Assembly: GCA_964534315.1 (NCBI GenBank)
Contig: CAZHOV010000004.1
Span: 14,781 to 78,780, forward strand
DNA length: 64,000 bases
From: CAZHOV01 sp964534315
GTDB taxonomy: Bacteria; Bacteroidota; Bacteroidia; Chitinophagales; Saprospiraceae
Reading direction: 5' to 3'
The notes under the pieces are model-generated. The model ran no database searches. It saw nothing but the letters and a program-made list of their open reading frames with translations, and had not been told where the DNA came from. Positions 1 to 9,950 of the stretch are shown piece by piece. How positions within the stretch are numbered: position 1 is the stretch's first letter; the number at the start of each line of letters is the position of its first letter. The translations under genes and the position numbers were made by a program.

Positions 1-3000
1 TCCTCCGCTAGATCATTTAATGCGTTTAAAAGCTCATCTAGTATTATTCCATCTTGGGTTTCAGCAGTCAAAGGTTCAATATTAGGATAAACGCTATTAA
101 AAATCTCTCTATAAGCACCCAAATTATCAAAAATTATTTCATCATTAAAATGGAAATTGGCCCTTATGTCTTTCACCCATTTCTCCAAAGCTTTACAATT
201 ACCTTTTATTGCTTCATTATTCACAAATTTGATTTTTACTCTTCCGATAAATTTCATTATATTATTTACTGTTTCTTGAGCCTTCTTATAGTTTTGTTGA
301 TCCAAAAAATAGATTTGAAGTTCCTCAAGAAGCTCAGCATCCGTTCTTCCCATTCGCCCTTCAAATCCATTTTCGAGCCAGATTACTTCCTCTACAGTCA
401 AACTTCCTGGATCGATAGCAGCGATATCTCCATGTTTTAAAAGGGGGTTTAAAGTTTTTTCCTTTGACAATGCGAGATGAGTGTTAAAGAGGTCTGATGC
501 CTTTTGTTGAGAAAAGGGTTTTCGCAAGCTGAGTCTAATATCAAGTACCGTCTCTCCGTATCCGTATAGTTTTATTTCACCTTCGAGTTCTTCAATTTTT
601 TTCTTTACCTGTTTAGTCTCCTTTTTTTTCTCTTTAACCTCTTTCTGAAATTTGTCTATCTTTTCTTGATACTCTCTTATCTTTTCCTCAACAGTAACTA
701 TCAAGGTATCATTATTAACCCCACCTTTAAGTTTTTTGATTTTCTTTTCAAGTTTTTCAATTTCCTCTTTTTTCTCTTTAACCTCTTCCTGAAATTTGTC
801 TATTTTTTTTTGATGCTCAACTAACTTACTCTGATATTTATTTATCTTTTCCTCAAATGAGCTCCACATTTTTTTAAAAAAACTATCTTCAAATCTTTTG
901 GTTTTATTTTTGAGTTTTTTAATCTCCTTTTTGAGTTCATCAATTTCCTTTCCGGGCTTCTTTAGTTTATCTTTACTTTCATCCTGTTCAACTTTTTCCC
1001 AAAAGTTGTCTATCTTTTGTTTAAGTTCATTTTCCTTTTCCACAATATGATACCTCAAGTTTTTATAAAAATCATTTTCAATCTTTCTAATTTCCTCTTC
1101 AAGTTCTTCAATTTTTTCCCTTACCTGTTTAGTCTCCTCCTTTTTCTCTTTAACCTCTTCCTGAAATTTGTCTATCTGACATTGGCGCTTCTCTATCTCT
1201 TTCTCAATATCTCCCCACTTTTTTATAAAAAAGTTATCTGCACGTTCTTTGATTTTATCTCTGAGTTCTTTGATTTCAACTTTTAACTGTTTGGCCTTAT
1301 CCTTTTTCTCTTTAAGTTCTTTGATTTCAACTTCTTTCTGCTCTATCTCTTTCTCAATAGGTACCCAAATTTTTTTAAAAAAGTTAATTAGATTTGTTGC
1401 AACTTTTGTAGATTCTGGGGGATTCTTATCACTGGACTTTTTCTTTTTATTGAAATACAATTCCCCCAAAAGCGATTCTTTGTTATCGCAGAAAAAAATG
1501 TTTTTCCAATCCTTTCCCTGCAGAAGATGTCGAGCTAAGTTATGGTTTTCATCAAAGGACAAATCAGCACCTTCAAGTAAACTTGAAACTTCTGCCTGGG
1601 TTTCTTTGTCGTTCCCTACTAAATTTTTATTTTTTGCTGCCGGAATAAGAATTCTTTCATCAATCAATCTAAAAATACCAGACCAATGCCACCCATCTAC
1701 AGAAAGTGATAGAATTATTCTTCTGGCTGCCATTTTATGGATAAAATTTTTACAATGCGTATCATTGTATTCACCAGTTTTACTTTGGATTATGCTTCTA
1801 AGATTCATTAGATCTGGCAATTTGCCATCATCCAAGGATATTACATTACCTTCCTCGTTTTTCTCACAGGCTTCTTGAACTCCCTTAACCCAGTTATCAG
1901 TCAATGAATTGATTTCATCATCAATGTTCTTTTTATCACCTACGGGCAACCCACGGTACCAAGAGTAGATACCCGCAAGCCTTTTCCAAGATGAAGCATA
2001 ATCCTCAGGTCGGTGAATTAACTCATCATATTTATATTTCCCTGCTTCCTCCAGCTTTTCAAAAAACTCTTCTTTATCCAAGGGGTTTCTGCTTATCACT
2101 CTTTCCTTGGCAAACCAGCCTATACTTTCTCCCAGGTTTTTTTGAGCCTGGCGCATGATACCTCCTGACCTGGATGAGAGCACGAAAAAGGCAAGATTAT
2201 GGCGAATATTCCTTTTTAGGTAAGAGATCAATCCGGGTCCCTGCAAGGGTTGCATTACTTTTACGCCTTGTATTTCATCCTCCATTATCCAGTCTGCAAT
2301 AAGAACGGAAATGAATTTGGCAGGCTTCCTATTTCCTCCAATCTCCAATTCTCCTTTCGCATCTTTTTTTAGTATCTCAACAGCCTTTTTCCCTGAATTC
2401 GCCGCTATCGCAGTAAGTCCGGCCTCTTCCAGCATTTCTTTGATGCTCTCTGCTTCCTGATCGTCAACCACGAGTACAGCCCAACTCTTAATCTCTTTCC
2501 TTTGCTCCTCAGTCCTGTTTTCTCCTTTTAGCAGCGACTCCCATCTCTTGTCAAACCCTCTTATAACTTCACGGAGTTCACTAGCGGCTTCATCAGGCTT
2601 TTCCAGGTTGATCTTATTTTCAGAAAAATAATCTTCTATTGAGTCTAGACAATCACTGTTGACCTTTTTAAATTGTTCGATATTACCTGGTTTTATCAAA
2701 GGACGGACCTTCTTATCCAAATAGTCGTTTACATACCCACATAGTGAATTTATATCCTCTGCTAGCCAATTATTATCTATGAACTCCGCGCGTATATCAT
2801 GTAAGGCATGATGAAGTAGCCCACGCCAGTCAATGCGGTAATATTGGATTTCCTCCAAGGTATTCAAATCAAGCCGATCAATTCCTAAATCTCGACAATC
2901 CTCCCACTTCTGCTTATCCGGCTCATCAAATTCACCTTCATCTAGAATATAGCGGTAGACGAGAGAGGAGTTTAGTATGGCATATTCAGGTTCCTTTCGC

Positions 3001-3773
3001 TTTTCTGTAAGCTTAACTGTACTCTCGTTAAAGCCCAACAGAATAATCGGGGCTGTCACCCCGGCTCTTCGCAGTTCTTTAACGACTTCCACGCCATTAA
3101 ACTTCATAACACCTCCATGGGTCAACTCTTCTGCGACGAAAACGATATCGTACATCTCAGGTATGGTGTGAACTTTAGCTAATTTAGCCCTGAAGGATTC
3201 ACCTTCCACATCGTTAATATCATCCATGTCATTTTGCAAACCAAGATGATTAATCAGTTCCTCTTTTTTGAATTCATTAAGGACCAACAAACCCTTTTGG
3301 AACTTTTCAAAATATTCTCCAAACCTCTCGGAAGGACCATTCATATTGGCCAATTTGTCATACTGCCCCTTTATCCGCTTGAAATAGCCGGAAGGAATTA
3401 GACCTTGTGGGCAATCTCCTTTCCCTTCGGAAAAGCGTACATATTGGCTGATCCAGTCATCATTTATATCGTTAAAATTGCCGTTGAAACCAAACTCATT
3501 TTCATTTAATTGATTTGCCGTTATGCCGCCACCAGAATAAACAATATGGAGATCAAACTGAATATCTTCACTATGTGGATCTGGTCTGTGGCGAAACAGA
3601 ATATCGAATTTATTAGGAAAACTGTCGGTATTTTTAAATTTCTTGTCACCCCAGCCCCAGTTTTTTTTGGATCCATGATAAGATAGGTAAATTTGGTGAC
3701 CTTCATTTAAACTATTGCTGATTTGCTTTGCCCTATTGATAGAGGAATTTTCTATGATTAGTATTGTTGCCAT
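1..3773 (-). CDS. receiver-domain / coiled-coil protein, partial at window edge
   Basis: The frame is open without a stop from ATG at 3773 to the window edge, so 1257 residues are visible and the C-terminus is missing. Residues about 1-260 look like a decayed receiver domain with a large insertion: an N-terminal MATILIIENSS strand, then YDIVFVAEEL (about 208) and GVEVVKELRRAGVTAPIILL, where the usual acceptor Asp is Glu or absent. A second receiver-like domain starts near 430 with VLVVDDQEAE (acidic pair Asp437/438), acceptor-like Asp494 in LIADWIMED and a following LSSRS motif. Residues about 800-1062 are a Lys/Glu-rich coiled coil with internal repeats. The last 195 residues are a globular region I do not recognise. 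The start lies 12 bp after the sensor gene stop, so the two are probably co-transcribed. I infer that it receives a signal from that sensor; no DNA-binding domain is visible. Confidence 0.75.
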   Translation of the reverse strand, partial: MATILIIENSSINRAKQISNSLNEGHQIYLSYHGSKKNWGWGDKKFKNTDSFPNKFDILFRHRPDPHSEDIQFDLHIVYSGGGITANQLNENEFGFNGNFNDINDDWISQYVRFSEGKGDCPQGLIPSGYFKRIKGQYDKLANMNGPSERFGEYFEKFQKGLLVLNEFKKEELINHLGLQNDMDDINDVEGESFRAKLAKVHTIPEMYDIVFVAEELTHGGVMKFNGVEVVKELRRAGVTAPIILLGFNESTVKLTEKRKEPEYAILNSSLVYRYILDEGEFDEPDKQKWEDCRDLGIDRLDLNTLEEIQYYRIDWRGLLHHALHDIRAEFIDNNWLAEDINSLCGYVNDYLDKKVRPLIKPGNIEQFKKVNSDCLDSIEDYFSENKINLEKPDEAASELREVIRGFDKRWESLLKGENRTEEQRKEIKSWAVLVVDDQEAESIKEMLEEAGLTAIAANSGKKAVEILKKDAKGELEIGGNRKPAKFISVLIADWIMEDEIQGVKVMQPLQGPGLISYLKRNIRHNLAFFVLSSRSGGIMRQAQKNLGESIGWFAKERVISRNPLDKEEFFEKLEEAGKYKYDELIHRPEDYASSWKRLAGIYSWYRGLPVGDKKNIDDEINSLTDNWVKGVQEACEKNEEGNVISLDDGKLPDLMNLRSIIQSKTGEYNDTHCKNFIHKMAARRIILSLSVDGWHWSGIFRLIDERILIPAAKNKNLVGNDKETQAEVSSLLEGADLSFDENHNLARHLLQGKDWKNIFFCDNKESLLGELYFNKKKKSSDKNPPESTKVATNLINFFKKIWVPIEKEIEQKEVEIKELKEKKDKAKQLKVEIKELRDKIKERADNFFIKKWGDIEKEIEKRQCQIDKFQEEVKEKKEETKQVREKIEELEEEIRKIENDFYKNLRYHIVEKENELKQKIDNFWEKVEQDESKDKLKKPGKEIDELKKEIKKLKNKTKRFEDSFFKKMWSSFEEKINKYQSKLVEHQKKIDKFQEEVKEKKEEIEKLEKKIKKLKGGVNNDTLIVTVEEKIREYQEKIDKFQKEVKEKKKETKQVKKKIEELEGEIKLYGYGETVLDIRLSLRKPFSQQKASDLFNTHLALSKEKTLNPLLKHGDIAAIDPGSLTVEEVIWLENGFEGRMGRTDAELLEELQIYFLDQQNYKKAQETVNNIMKFIGRVKIKFVNNEAIKGNCKALEKWVKDIRANFHFNDEIIFDNLGAYREIFNSVYPNIEPLTAETQDGIILDELLNALNDLAE

Positions 3774-3785
3774 TTTTATGTTTTT

Positions 3786-6700
3786 TTATATAGGACTATG
3801 TGAAGTAAATTGTAATATGACCCAATCGCCTTCAAAAGATGGTTGAAAAGATCTCGTTTCAAAGCATTTAAATACGGAAAAAAGAGAAGAAGTCGTTAAT
3901 CCTCCTTTTGTTTGGTCTCTCCTATGCGCTTCGAAACTAGCTCGCAAATTATTTACATTATTTTCTCCAATTTTAAACTCCAAAATCAATTTTGAGGGGG
4001 GGGAGATCTTAATTTCCCAGGTCACTCCAACCCTCCAACCGTTAACATCTCTCAATCCAATATTCGGGAAAACATTGCTAAAAAGATTCCATAAAAACTT
4101 ACTAACCTTCAATTGCTCTTCTATGTCATCATTCTCCTCAGGTAAATTTTTAAAAAGAGTTAAGTTTCTGGAAAAATATTCACGATTAGCATCGTTATTT
4201 AAAGGTTGTATCCAATCATTGTTTATTTTTTCCAATATTTCATCCTCCTCAATCTCTTCAGATTGTGCTTTACTGTAAAAGGCCCCAATAAACAAAAAAA
4301 GAATCCACATAAGCGGAGTGTTATTTTGACCAAAAACGCCTTTACACATTAGATTTAATACATTGTCTTCGAGGTCTTTAGGGGGTTGATTGTTTATTCC
4401 AAAGTATTCCATTAAGCGGTCACCCTGGTCTTGGTTCCAGAAACCGAACATCATACGAAAATGCATATTTAAATCAATTTGATGGTTATTCAGGGCCGCC
4501 AGGTGAAAGGCTCCATTATCATTATTTAATGCATTAATATGGGCTCTCGCTATATCGTTAAGATTATAAACTAAATTTGAAAGGGAGGAAGTCGTTATGT
4601 CAACCTCTCTAAAAGTCTCCTCAATTACCTCCGCAATTTCCTGAGCTTGTCTTAGCCTTTCACCCGTAAAATGATTTTCCTCTACATCCTGGAAGGTAAC
4701 TACACCGTAGGGTTCCATATTGCCATCCACACCTTCCTTATTAAGACATCGAACATAAATTGACTTTGCTCTGATCGCGAAATCTTCATGACTCTTTGTT
4801 GCAGGCAATTCCTTTCCAGTTTCAGTATCTTTTTTCGGGTTCCCATTTTCATCCTTCAAAACTTCTATCTCATGTTTTTTAAACTCTTTGGGATCAAAAG
4901 CATCTTTTACCACAATTTCAGTTATTTCATCTTTTAGGATCACTTGTACCATATAACTCTTTCCTATATTCTCCTCGGTTAAGCGATAATTTTTTTCTTT
5001 TCCATCTTTCCGCTCTTCAAAATAATATGGAAACCGCAAAACTCCTGCACGACTATCGATGATTCCTATGCCTGTTAGCGTTCGTCCAAATCCAAAAGAG
5101 TTTGCAACATCTAAAATCACCTTTGCCGAATATTCATGGTGATCTCTTTGCAACTTATTTATCGATTCAATAGATGTTCCAAAAGCGTTTCTAAAAATCT
5201 CTAGCCTTTTCTCGATTCTTTGCTTCTTATCTCTATTTAAAAAAAACCAGAGCAATACAAAAACAGCAACGCCTATCAATAAACCTGTCAAAACAAAAAG
5301 GATAGCATTAAAAGTTTCTTCTAGAGGTCGTTTTACCTCTAATTTATAGGTGTAAACTTGTGCATTATCTTTACCTGGCAGATTAATTTTAAATTCATAC
5401 TCACCAACGATATCAGTAGGTGGGTAAAACAATTCGCCAAAATGAAGAGATTCAGTTGTTTTTTCTTTTTTAGGATCAATTGTGGTGAAAACGGATTGAT
5501 TTAATGTTCCCCGAAAGTCAGGTGTTGAATAAAGAGAAAAAGGGGAGACTGGAATATTGACTGGAACAAATCGTAGCCCCAATTCTGTTCCCCTATTCAT
5601 CTTACCCGTTGGTTCAAGAGATTTCCAACTATTCCAAAAGTTTTTTACCTCCTTCCCTTCGCCCACAACATCCTTAAGAAGAAATTTCATATTTTTTCTT
5701 ATTTCCTCCTTTTTTTTCCAAAACTGCTTAGGAAAGACTTTATTCCATCCGTTCACTCCTCCAGCGATAATTGAAAAGTTGAGATTTGAACTTTTTTCAT
5801 CTATCAACCAGGCATTGCCATTAAAATCTTCTCCTTGGAGTTTATCTTCCAACCCCAAATCAATCACCAATTTAATAGATTTGTTATTATAAACCTTAAT
5901 TCTATTACCAGTTACCAACCATAAAAGGGTGTCACGATGGGGTATTATACCGTAAACGGTCTCGTACTCAATACCTGGTAACTCTTGGTGAGACCACTTA
6001 CCATTGTTTTTCGTAATTTTATACAATCCAGATTTGAATGTACCAATATAAATTAAAGTATCGTCTATGTATTTTATGGTTGTTATGATTACATTATTTG
6101 GAATACAAGCAATCTCCTCCTCCTTATCGCCGGCCTTAATTATTTGTCCATTCGGTGTTCCAAGAAATAGCCCATCAGGATAGAGCTCTGCGGAATAAAA
6201 CCCTTCTGGAAAGCTATCTGCCTTCAGTATAGTAGTAAGGCTGGTTTTTCCACCACCATTTCCAATGCTTTTTATATCTAAAGAAACCAATGCGGAGTCG
6301 TCTAATGACGTATCATCCGATCCCACTGTCGAAAGGCCAATCCATAGCTTTTTATTGGCACTATCAAGCTTCAAAACTCGAATTGGGTAGCCGAAATCAT
6401 AGGATTCAACTTCAGTTAGGCTACTGTTGTAACAAACTAACTCATGCCTCTCTTCCTTTCCACCTTTTTTTCTCCCTACAAATAGGTAATCTTTTATAGC
6501 CACCAAACTAAATACCTCTTCTTCTTCATTTCCAATCCGGATAAATTGATCAGAGTATCTATCAAACTTGAATAGACCACCCTTTGTACCAAAATATAAT
6601 TCATCTTTAAACTCCTCTATAGCACGTATAAAATTGACATCTTTATTTTTCCCATAAGATCGGTAAAGTTGAATAGCATTGGGCTCAAAAGAAGGAACGA

Positions 6701-7760
6701 ACATCATTCCCCTTCCGTATGTACCAATCCAGGCTGCATCATTACTTGAAAAAAACACTTTGGTTACTTCTTTTCCCTCAAATCCAGTAACTAGTTTACC
6801 CGAAATCTCAAACATTCCAGCATCTGTTAGGATCAATAAACCTTCGGCAGCTTTAGAATAGGGATCTCTTATTAGTTCCTTTGGGGTGTTTTTTCCATCC
6901 TCCAACTTAATATTTTGGGAACTAATTATACTACTTGATGATTTACCAATCGGATAAGACTTCAAGAAAAATTTCTGGGTAATATTATTTTTCTCTAGCC
7001 AGAATAACGAATCATTCTTTTCTATTATCGAAATGATTTCGCAATCGGTACAATTATAAGGCTTACTATCTTCCAAGAGATTTATACAATCCTTTTTTTG
7101 AACAATGACTTTGCGGTTATAGATTAAAAAATCCTTCACGGAGGAGTCAATCATTTCTGGGGGGAGACTATCATTCTGAATCAATAGCAGGTCATCATCC
7201 GAAATCACATAAACAGAATCGCCTTGCAGGAGAATTTTCGTTATTATTTTCAGGTCTCCGATTCGCTCAAAAGCAGACTTATTTCTTCTTTTTACTTGAT
7301 AAATCGTAGAAAGTGGTTTTGACTTAAAAAGTCCATTTACTCCCCCTACAAATAATACATCTTGCGATCTATCATAAGTAATTGCTTTGAAATCAAAACC
7401 GGTTAAACCATCCTCAGGCCCAAAACGCTCCCCACCCAAAGCATCTATGAGCTGTACTCCATCTTGGGTAGCAATCCAGATCCGATTATTATTATCCTCA
7501 CAAAAATCCCAGACAACGTTTGAAAAAAGGCCATTTTTTTTATTAAATTCCTCTATATGCCATCGGTCTTCAATTCGAATCTCTTCCTGGCTCCATGCAG
7601 AACCGGGAAAAAGAAGTACTCCCAACCAAAGGAAAACATAGGGAGAAAAAGAGTTACTGCATGTTCGTAATGTTAGAATGGAAAGGGAGTCAACGATTCC
7701 TTTGAATACCAAACCAAAAGCATTTAAAGGATTCAGTCTTCCTGGTAAATTGTCCAGCAT
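3786..7760 (-). CDS. membrane sensor: beta-propeller, TM helix, GAF-like domain, degenerate kinase-like C-terminus
   Basis: 1324 residues. A hydrophobic segment ending in PGSAWSQEE (about residue 40-58) is a signal peptide. It is followed by two-component-regulator propeller repeats such as NNRIWIATQDGVQLID and a Y_Y_Y-like beta domain ending near 810. A single membrane helix lies at about 816-845 (AILFVLTGLLIGVAVFVLL). The cytoplasmic part has a GAF-like region (about 870-1060, GFGRTLTGIGIIDSRAGVLR). The end carries FLWNLFSNVF, resembling a kinase N-box, and a later KGGLTTSSLF stretch placed where the G-box would be. A canonical H-box and the ATP-binding glycines are absent, so kinase activity is doubtful. 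The topology matches hybrid two-component sensors of Bacteroidota. It probably passes an envelope signal to the receiver/coiled-coil protein 12 bp downstream. Confidence 0.75.
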   Translation of the reverse strand: MLDNLPGRLNPLNAFGLVFKGIVDSLSILTLRTCSNSFSPYVFLWLGVLLFPGSAWSQEEIRIEDRWHIEEFNKKNGLFSNVVWDFCEDNNNRIWIATQDGVQLIDALGGERFGPEDGLTGFDFKAITYDRSQDVLFVGGVNGLFKSKPLSTIYQVKRRNKSAFERIGDLKIITKILLQGDSVYVISDDDLLLIQNDSLPPEMIDSSVKDFLIYNRKVIVQKKDCINLLEDSKPYNCTDCEIISIIEKNDSLFWLEKNNITQKFFLKSYPIGKSSSSIISSQNIKLEDGKNTPKELIRDPYSKAAEGLLILTDAGMFEISGKLVTGFEGKEVTKVFFSSNDAAWIGTYGRGMMFVPSFEPNAIQLYRSYGKNKDVNFIRAIEEFKDELYFGTKGGLFKFDRYSDQFIRIGNEEEEVFSLVAIKDYLFVGRKKGGKEERHELVCYNSSLTEVESYDFGYPIRVLKLDSANKKLWIGLSTVGSDDTSLDDSALVSLDIKSIGNGGGKTSLTTILKADSFPEGFYSAELYPDGLFLGTPNGQIIKAGDKEEEIACIPNNVIITTIKYIDDTLIYIGTFKSGLYKITKNNGKWSHQELPGIEYETVYGIIPHRDTLLWLVTGNRIKVYNNKSIKLVIDLGLEDKLQGEDFNGNAWLIDEKSSNLNFSIIAGGVNGWNKVFPKQFWKKKEEIRKNMKFLLKDVVGEGKEVKNFWNSWKSLEPTGKMNRGTELGLRFVPVNIPVSPFSLYSTPDFRGTLNQSVFTTIDPKKEKTTESLHFGELFYPPTDIVGEYEFKINLPGKDNAQVYTYKLEVKRPLEETFNAILFVLTGLLIGVAVFVLLWFFLNRDKKQRIEKRLEIFRNAFGTSIESINKLQRDHHEYSAKVILDVANSFGFGRTLTGIGIIDSRAGVLRFPYYFEERKDGKEKNYRLTEENIGKSYMVQVILKDEITEIVVKDAFDPKEFKKHEIEVLKDENGNPKKDTETGKELPATKSHEDFAIRAKSIYVRCLNKEGVDGNMEPYGVVTFQDVEENHFTGERLRQAQEIAEVIEETFREVDITTSSLSNLVYNLNDIARAHINALNNDNGAFHLAALNNHQIDLNMHFRMMFGFWNQDQGDRLMEYFGINNQPPKDLEDNVLNLMCKGVFGQNNTPLMWILFLFIGAFYSKAQSEEIEEDEILEKINNDWIQPLNNDANREYFSRNLTLFKNLPEENDDIEEQLKVSKFLWNLFSNVFPNIGLRDVNGWRVGVTWEIKISPPSKLILEFKIGENNVNNLRASFEAHRRDQTKGGLTTSSLFSVFKCFETRSFQPSFEGDWVILQFTSHSPI

Positions 7761-8013
7761 ATCCGATGAGTTATTCTTTACAAAAAGCCACCTAGGGCTA
7801 TGCCTGTTTGCTCCAAAAGTAGCCCGGGAGCCTGATGAAAATCATCAACAATCAAGAAGAACTAAAATAGTAAAAAATAACTCAAAATGTCTGCTTTCCA
7901 GTAAAAAATTTCCCTAAAAATTGGAAACTGCAAAATCCTCTTTTCCCATCTTCCGATAACAGAAAATATGTCTCTCTAAAATCAGGAGATATTAATCCCT
8001 GAAGTGCCATTCC

Positions 8014-9867
8014 TTAAGATGAGGGAAGATCAACCTCCACCAGGGAAAAGGCTTTGCCTAGAGAGGGAATTTTCCACTCCAGCAAGGCTTTGCACTTTAA
8101 AGGTTGCCTGGTTTGGAACCCGGCCTCAATACGCTTCGCGGTTTCTCCATAAATCGAAGGACTTAAAATCAAGTTGTTTCTTTGTGGGGATGCCTTGACT
8201 GAATGATGCTTAAACAGTACCTCATCTGCTATTTTTAGTTCAATGTCTGCATTAACAAGAACAGCGGGTTTCAACCTCAGTCCAAGTGAATCCAATGCCA
8301 ACATAGCCATATCATAAGGCACGGGAGCCAGAAGTTCAATAGATCCCGAAAAATGCTCCGAATAGAGAAACAGGTCAATTTTCGAGATCCCTCCCAGAGT
8401 TTCTGCAATTTTAAGGCTGTTCGGTACAATGTAAGCATTGTCATTAGCCGTTTCACCCTCACCTCTCATCCAGATATTCGGATAAAGACCTGGATTATCC
8501 AGGCCTTTTCTTTCCGTCTCTACCAACGTAAGGCCTGCCAGTTCCTCCGATAACCATATATGAACTTCATCTCCAAGGTAATCCGAAGAATAATCCTTCC
8601 AGTGAGAGACAAAAGAGGAGCTTGGAGATTGGATCCGAGTCGCCCAAATCCGGTACTTGAGAAGTTTACTACCGAAAAAGCTGGGTAAAGTGAGCTTTTC
8701 TGTCCAGTATTCCCGGCTTTCTTTTCTTTCAAGATCGATCTGCAGAAACCGCTTATGGCTTAACCCCAGATGGTCCGTCAACACCACTTCCACCCTGAGG
8801 TTATTAAAGTGTTCCAGGAATAGACGGGATATGCCTTCTGAAGCATGGTCAATGTCCCAATTGAGATGAACCGTCGCAGGTTTTTCCGGCAGTAAATTTT
8901 TAATATACAGGTTCAATGCCGAAGGAAAATCATATTCGGCCTGCCAATGGATATCTTTTATGGCGATGGGTTCACTATTCAACAGAACCCGGAAAAGAGC
9001 GGGAGGCTCGCCTTCTCCTGTCAATGGCTCCAGTATTTTTTGTACGGACTTGAACTTCCAGCGGCCGGTTTCTTTGGAATAGTAATGAAACCCTTCCAAG
9101 TGTATTCGATGTTCGGTCCGGTTGGTAAAAACCACCTCCCATTTTTTCTGGTTGGATTCAATAAAATAGTCAACAGGTAAACTTGCTTCAGGAAAACCTA
9201 AAGAAAAATATAATGGAACATGTAATCCCTTTTCCAATTCAACTCTGCCTACCCGGTGGATACGCCTATCCAGAAGGCTTTCCAGGAAAATGGTGGCGTC
9301 ATAGTGATTCAGTTTAAGCTGAACAGGAAAAGGTTTATCCAGGTTTACCTTTTTCTGCTGGAACGACTTTTTGTTCGTCCAGTTTGCTATTACAAAGACC
9401 TCATCGAAAGCAATATTGCGAATGATGGCAGGTAGTGGTCGTAGATTGATATGATCCACCAATAATGGATTAAAAGGGTTGGTTACAGCTCGTCCCATTT
9501 CTATCAGCTTCCATTTGATTTGTTGTTCAAAAGACGAGTCATAATTAGAGGCAATAACCATATTCAAAGCTATAAACCCCAATGTATCTGCATTGGGATT
9601 TTTCCCGTCGGCGTGTAGCTCCATGGAAAAGGTCAGACGAGATCTTCCGTCCTGTACCTTTCTTTCAATATACAGCGCTTCCGGTATGTACCAGAAATCC
9701 GAAAGGGGAGAATGGCTGTCGGGATAGACAATCGTTTTGCAGTTCTTGACGACAATTTCTATTTGGTCCCCGGTGTCCACTGATTCTGGAAATCCGGATT
9801 GACTCCAACCTTCGATTATACCAACCAGGGATAAAATAATTTGTAAAATAATTTTTCTTTGAAACAT
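8014..9867 (-). CDS. exported protein of unknown function (617 aa)
   Basis: I do not recognise a family. The N-terminus is a signal peptide (IILQIILSLVGIIEGWSQ) with likely cleavage after WSQ. The rest is beta-rich with no further membrane segment, consistent with a periplasmic or outer-surface protein built of several beta-sandwich domains. No catalytic motif is evident. No T9SS C-terminal sorting tail is visible; the protein ends in ALLEWKIPSLGKAFSLVEV-type beta strands. It lies in the minus-strand cluster, 83 bp after the similarly sized exported protein upstream and 253 bp before the sensor gene. Size and position suggest it works with that neighbour, but this is inference. Confidence 0.6.
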   Translation of the reverse strand: MFQRKIILQIILSLVGIIEGWSQSGFPESVDTGDQIEIVVKNCKTIVYPDSHSPLSDFWYIPEALYIERKVQDGRSRLTFSMELHADGKNPNADTLGFIALNMVIASNYDSSFEQQIKWKLIEMGRAVTNPFNPLLVDHINLRPLPAIIRNIAFDEVFVIANWTNKKSFQQKKVNLDKPFPVQLKLNHYDATIFLESLLDRRIHRVGRVELEKGLHVPLYFSLGFPEASLPVDYFIESNQKKWEVVFTNRTEHRIHLEGFHYYSKETGRWKFKSVQKILEPLTGEGEPPALFRVLLNSEPIAIKDIHWQAEYDFPSALNLYIKNLLPEKPATVHLNWDIDHASEGISRLFLEHFNNLRVEVVLTDHLGLSHKRFLQIDLERKESREYWTEKLTLPSFFGSKLLKYRIWATRIQSPSSSFVSHWKDYSSDYLGDEVHIWLSEELAGLTLVETERKGLDNPGLYPNIWMRGEGETANDNAYIVPNSLKIAETLGGISKIDLFLYSEHFSGSIELLAPVPYDMAMLALDSLGLRLKPAVLVNADIELKIADEVLFKHHSVKASPQRNNLILSPSIYGETAKRIEAGFQTRQPLKCKALLEWKIPSLGKAFSLVEVDLPSS

Positions 9868-9885
9868 GATTTTGGATGTTTTTTG

Positions 9886-9919
9886 ATAAGGTATTGGACC
9901 ATCAAGCCCAATACCTTAT
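9886..9919. other. intercistronic 12-bp hairpin
   Basis: ATAAGGTATTGG / CCAATACCTTAT with a 10-nt loop lies between the two 615-residue protein genes. There is no T-run on the minus strand after it, so it is more likely an mRNA-stability or attenuating structure than a strict terminator. Confidence 0.55.
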
Positions 9920-9950
9920 TAAGCTTAAAGATATATGGGGATTGAAAAGC

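Noticed and set aside
54..3171. Plus-strand open frames opposite the left-edge gene
   Set aside because: They lie opposite a 1257-residue uninterrupted minus-strand frame with recognisable domains; the composition (Phe/Leu/Ser-rich) is that of reversed Lys/Glu coiled-coil codons.
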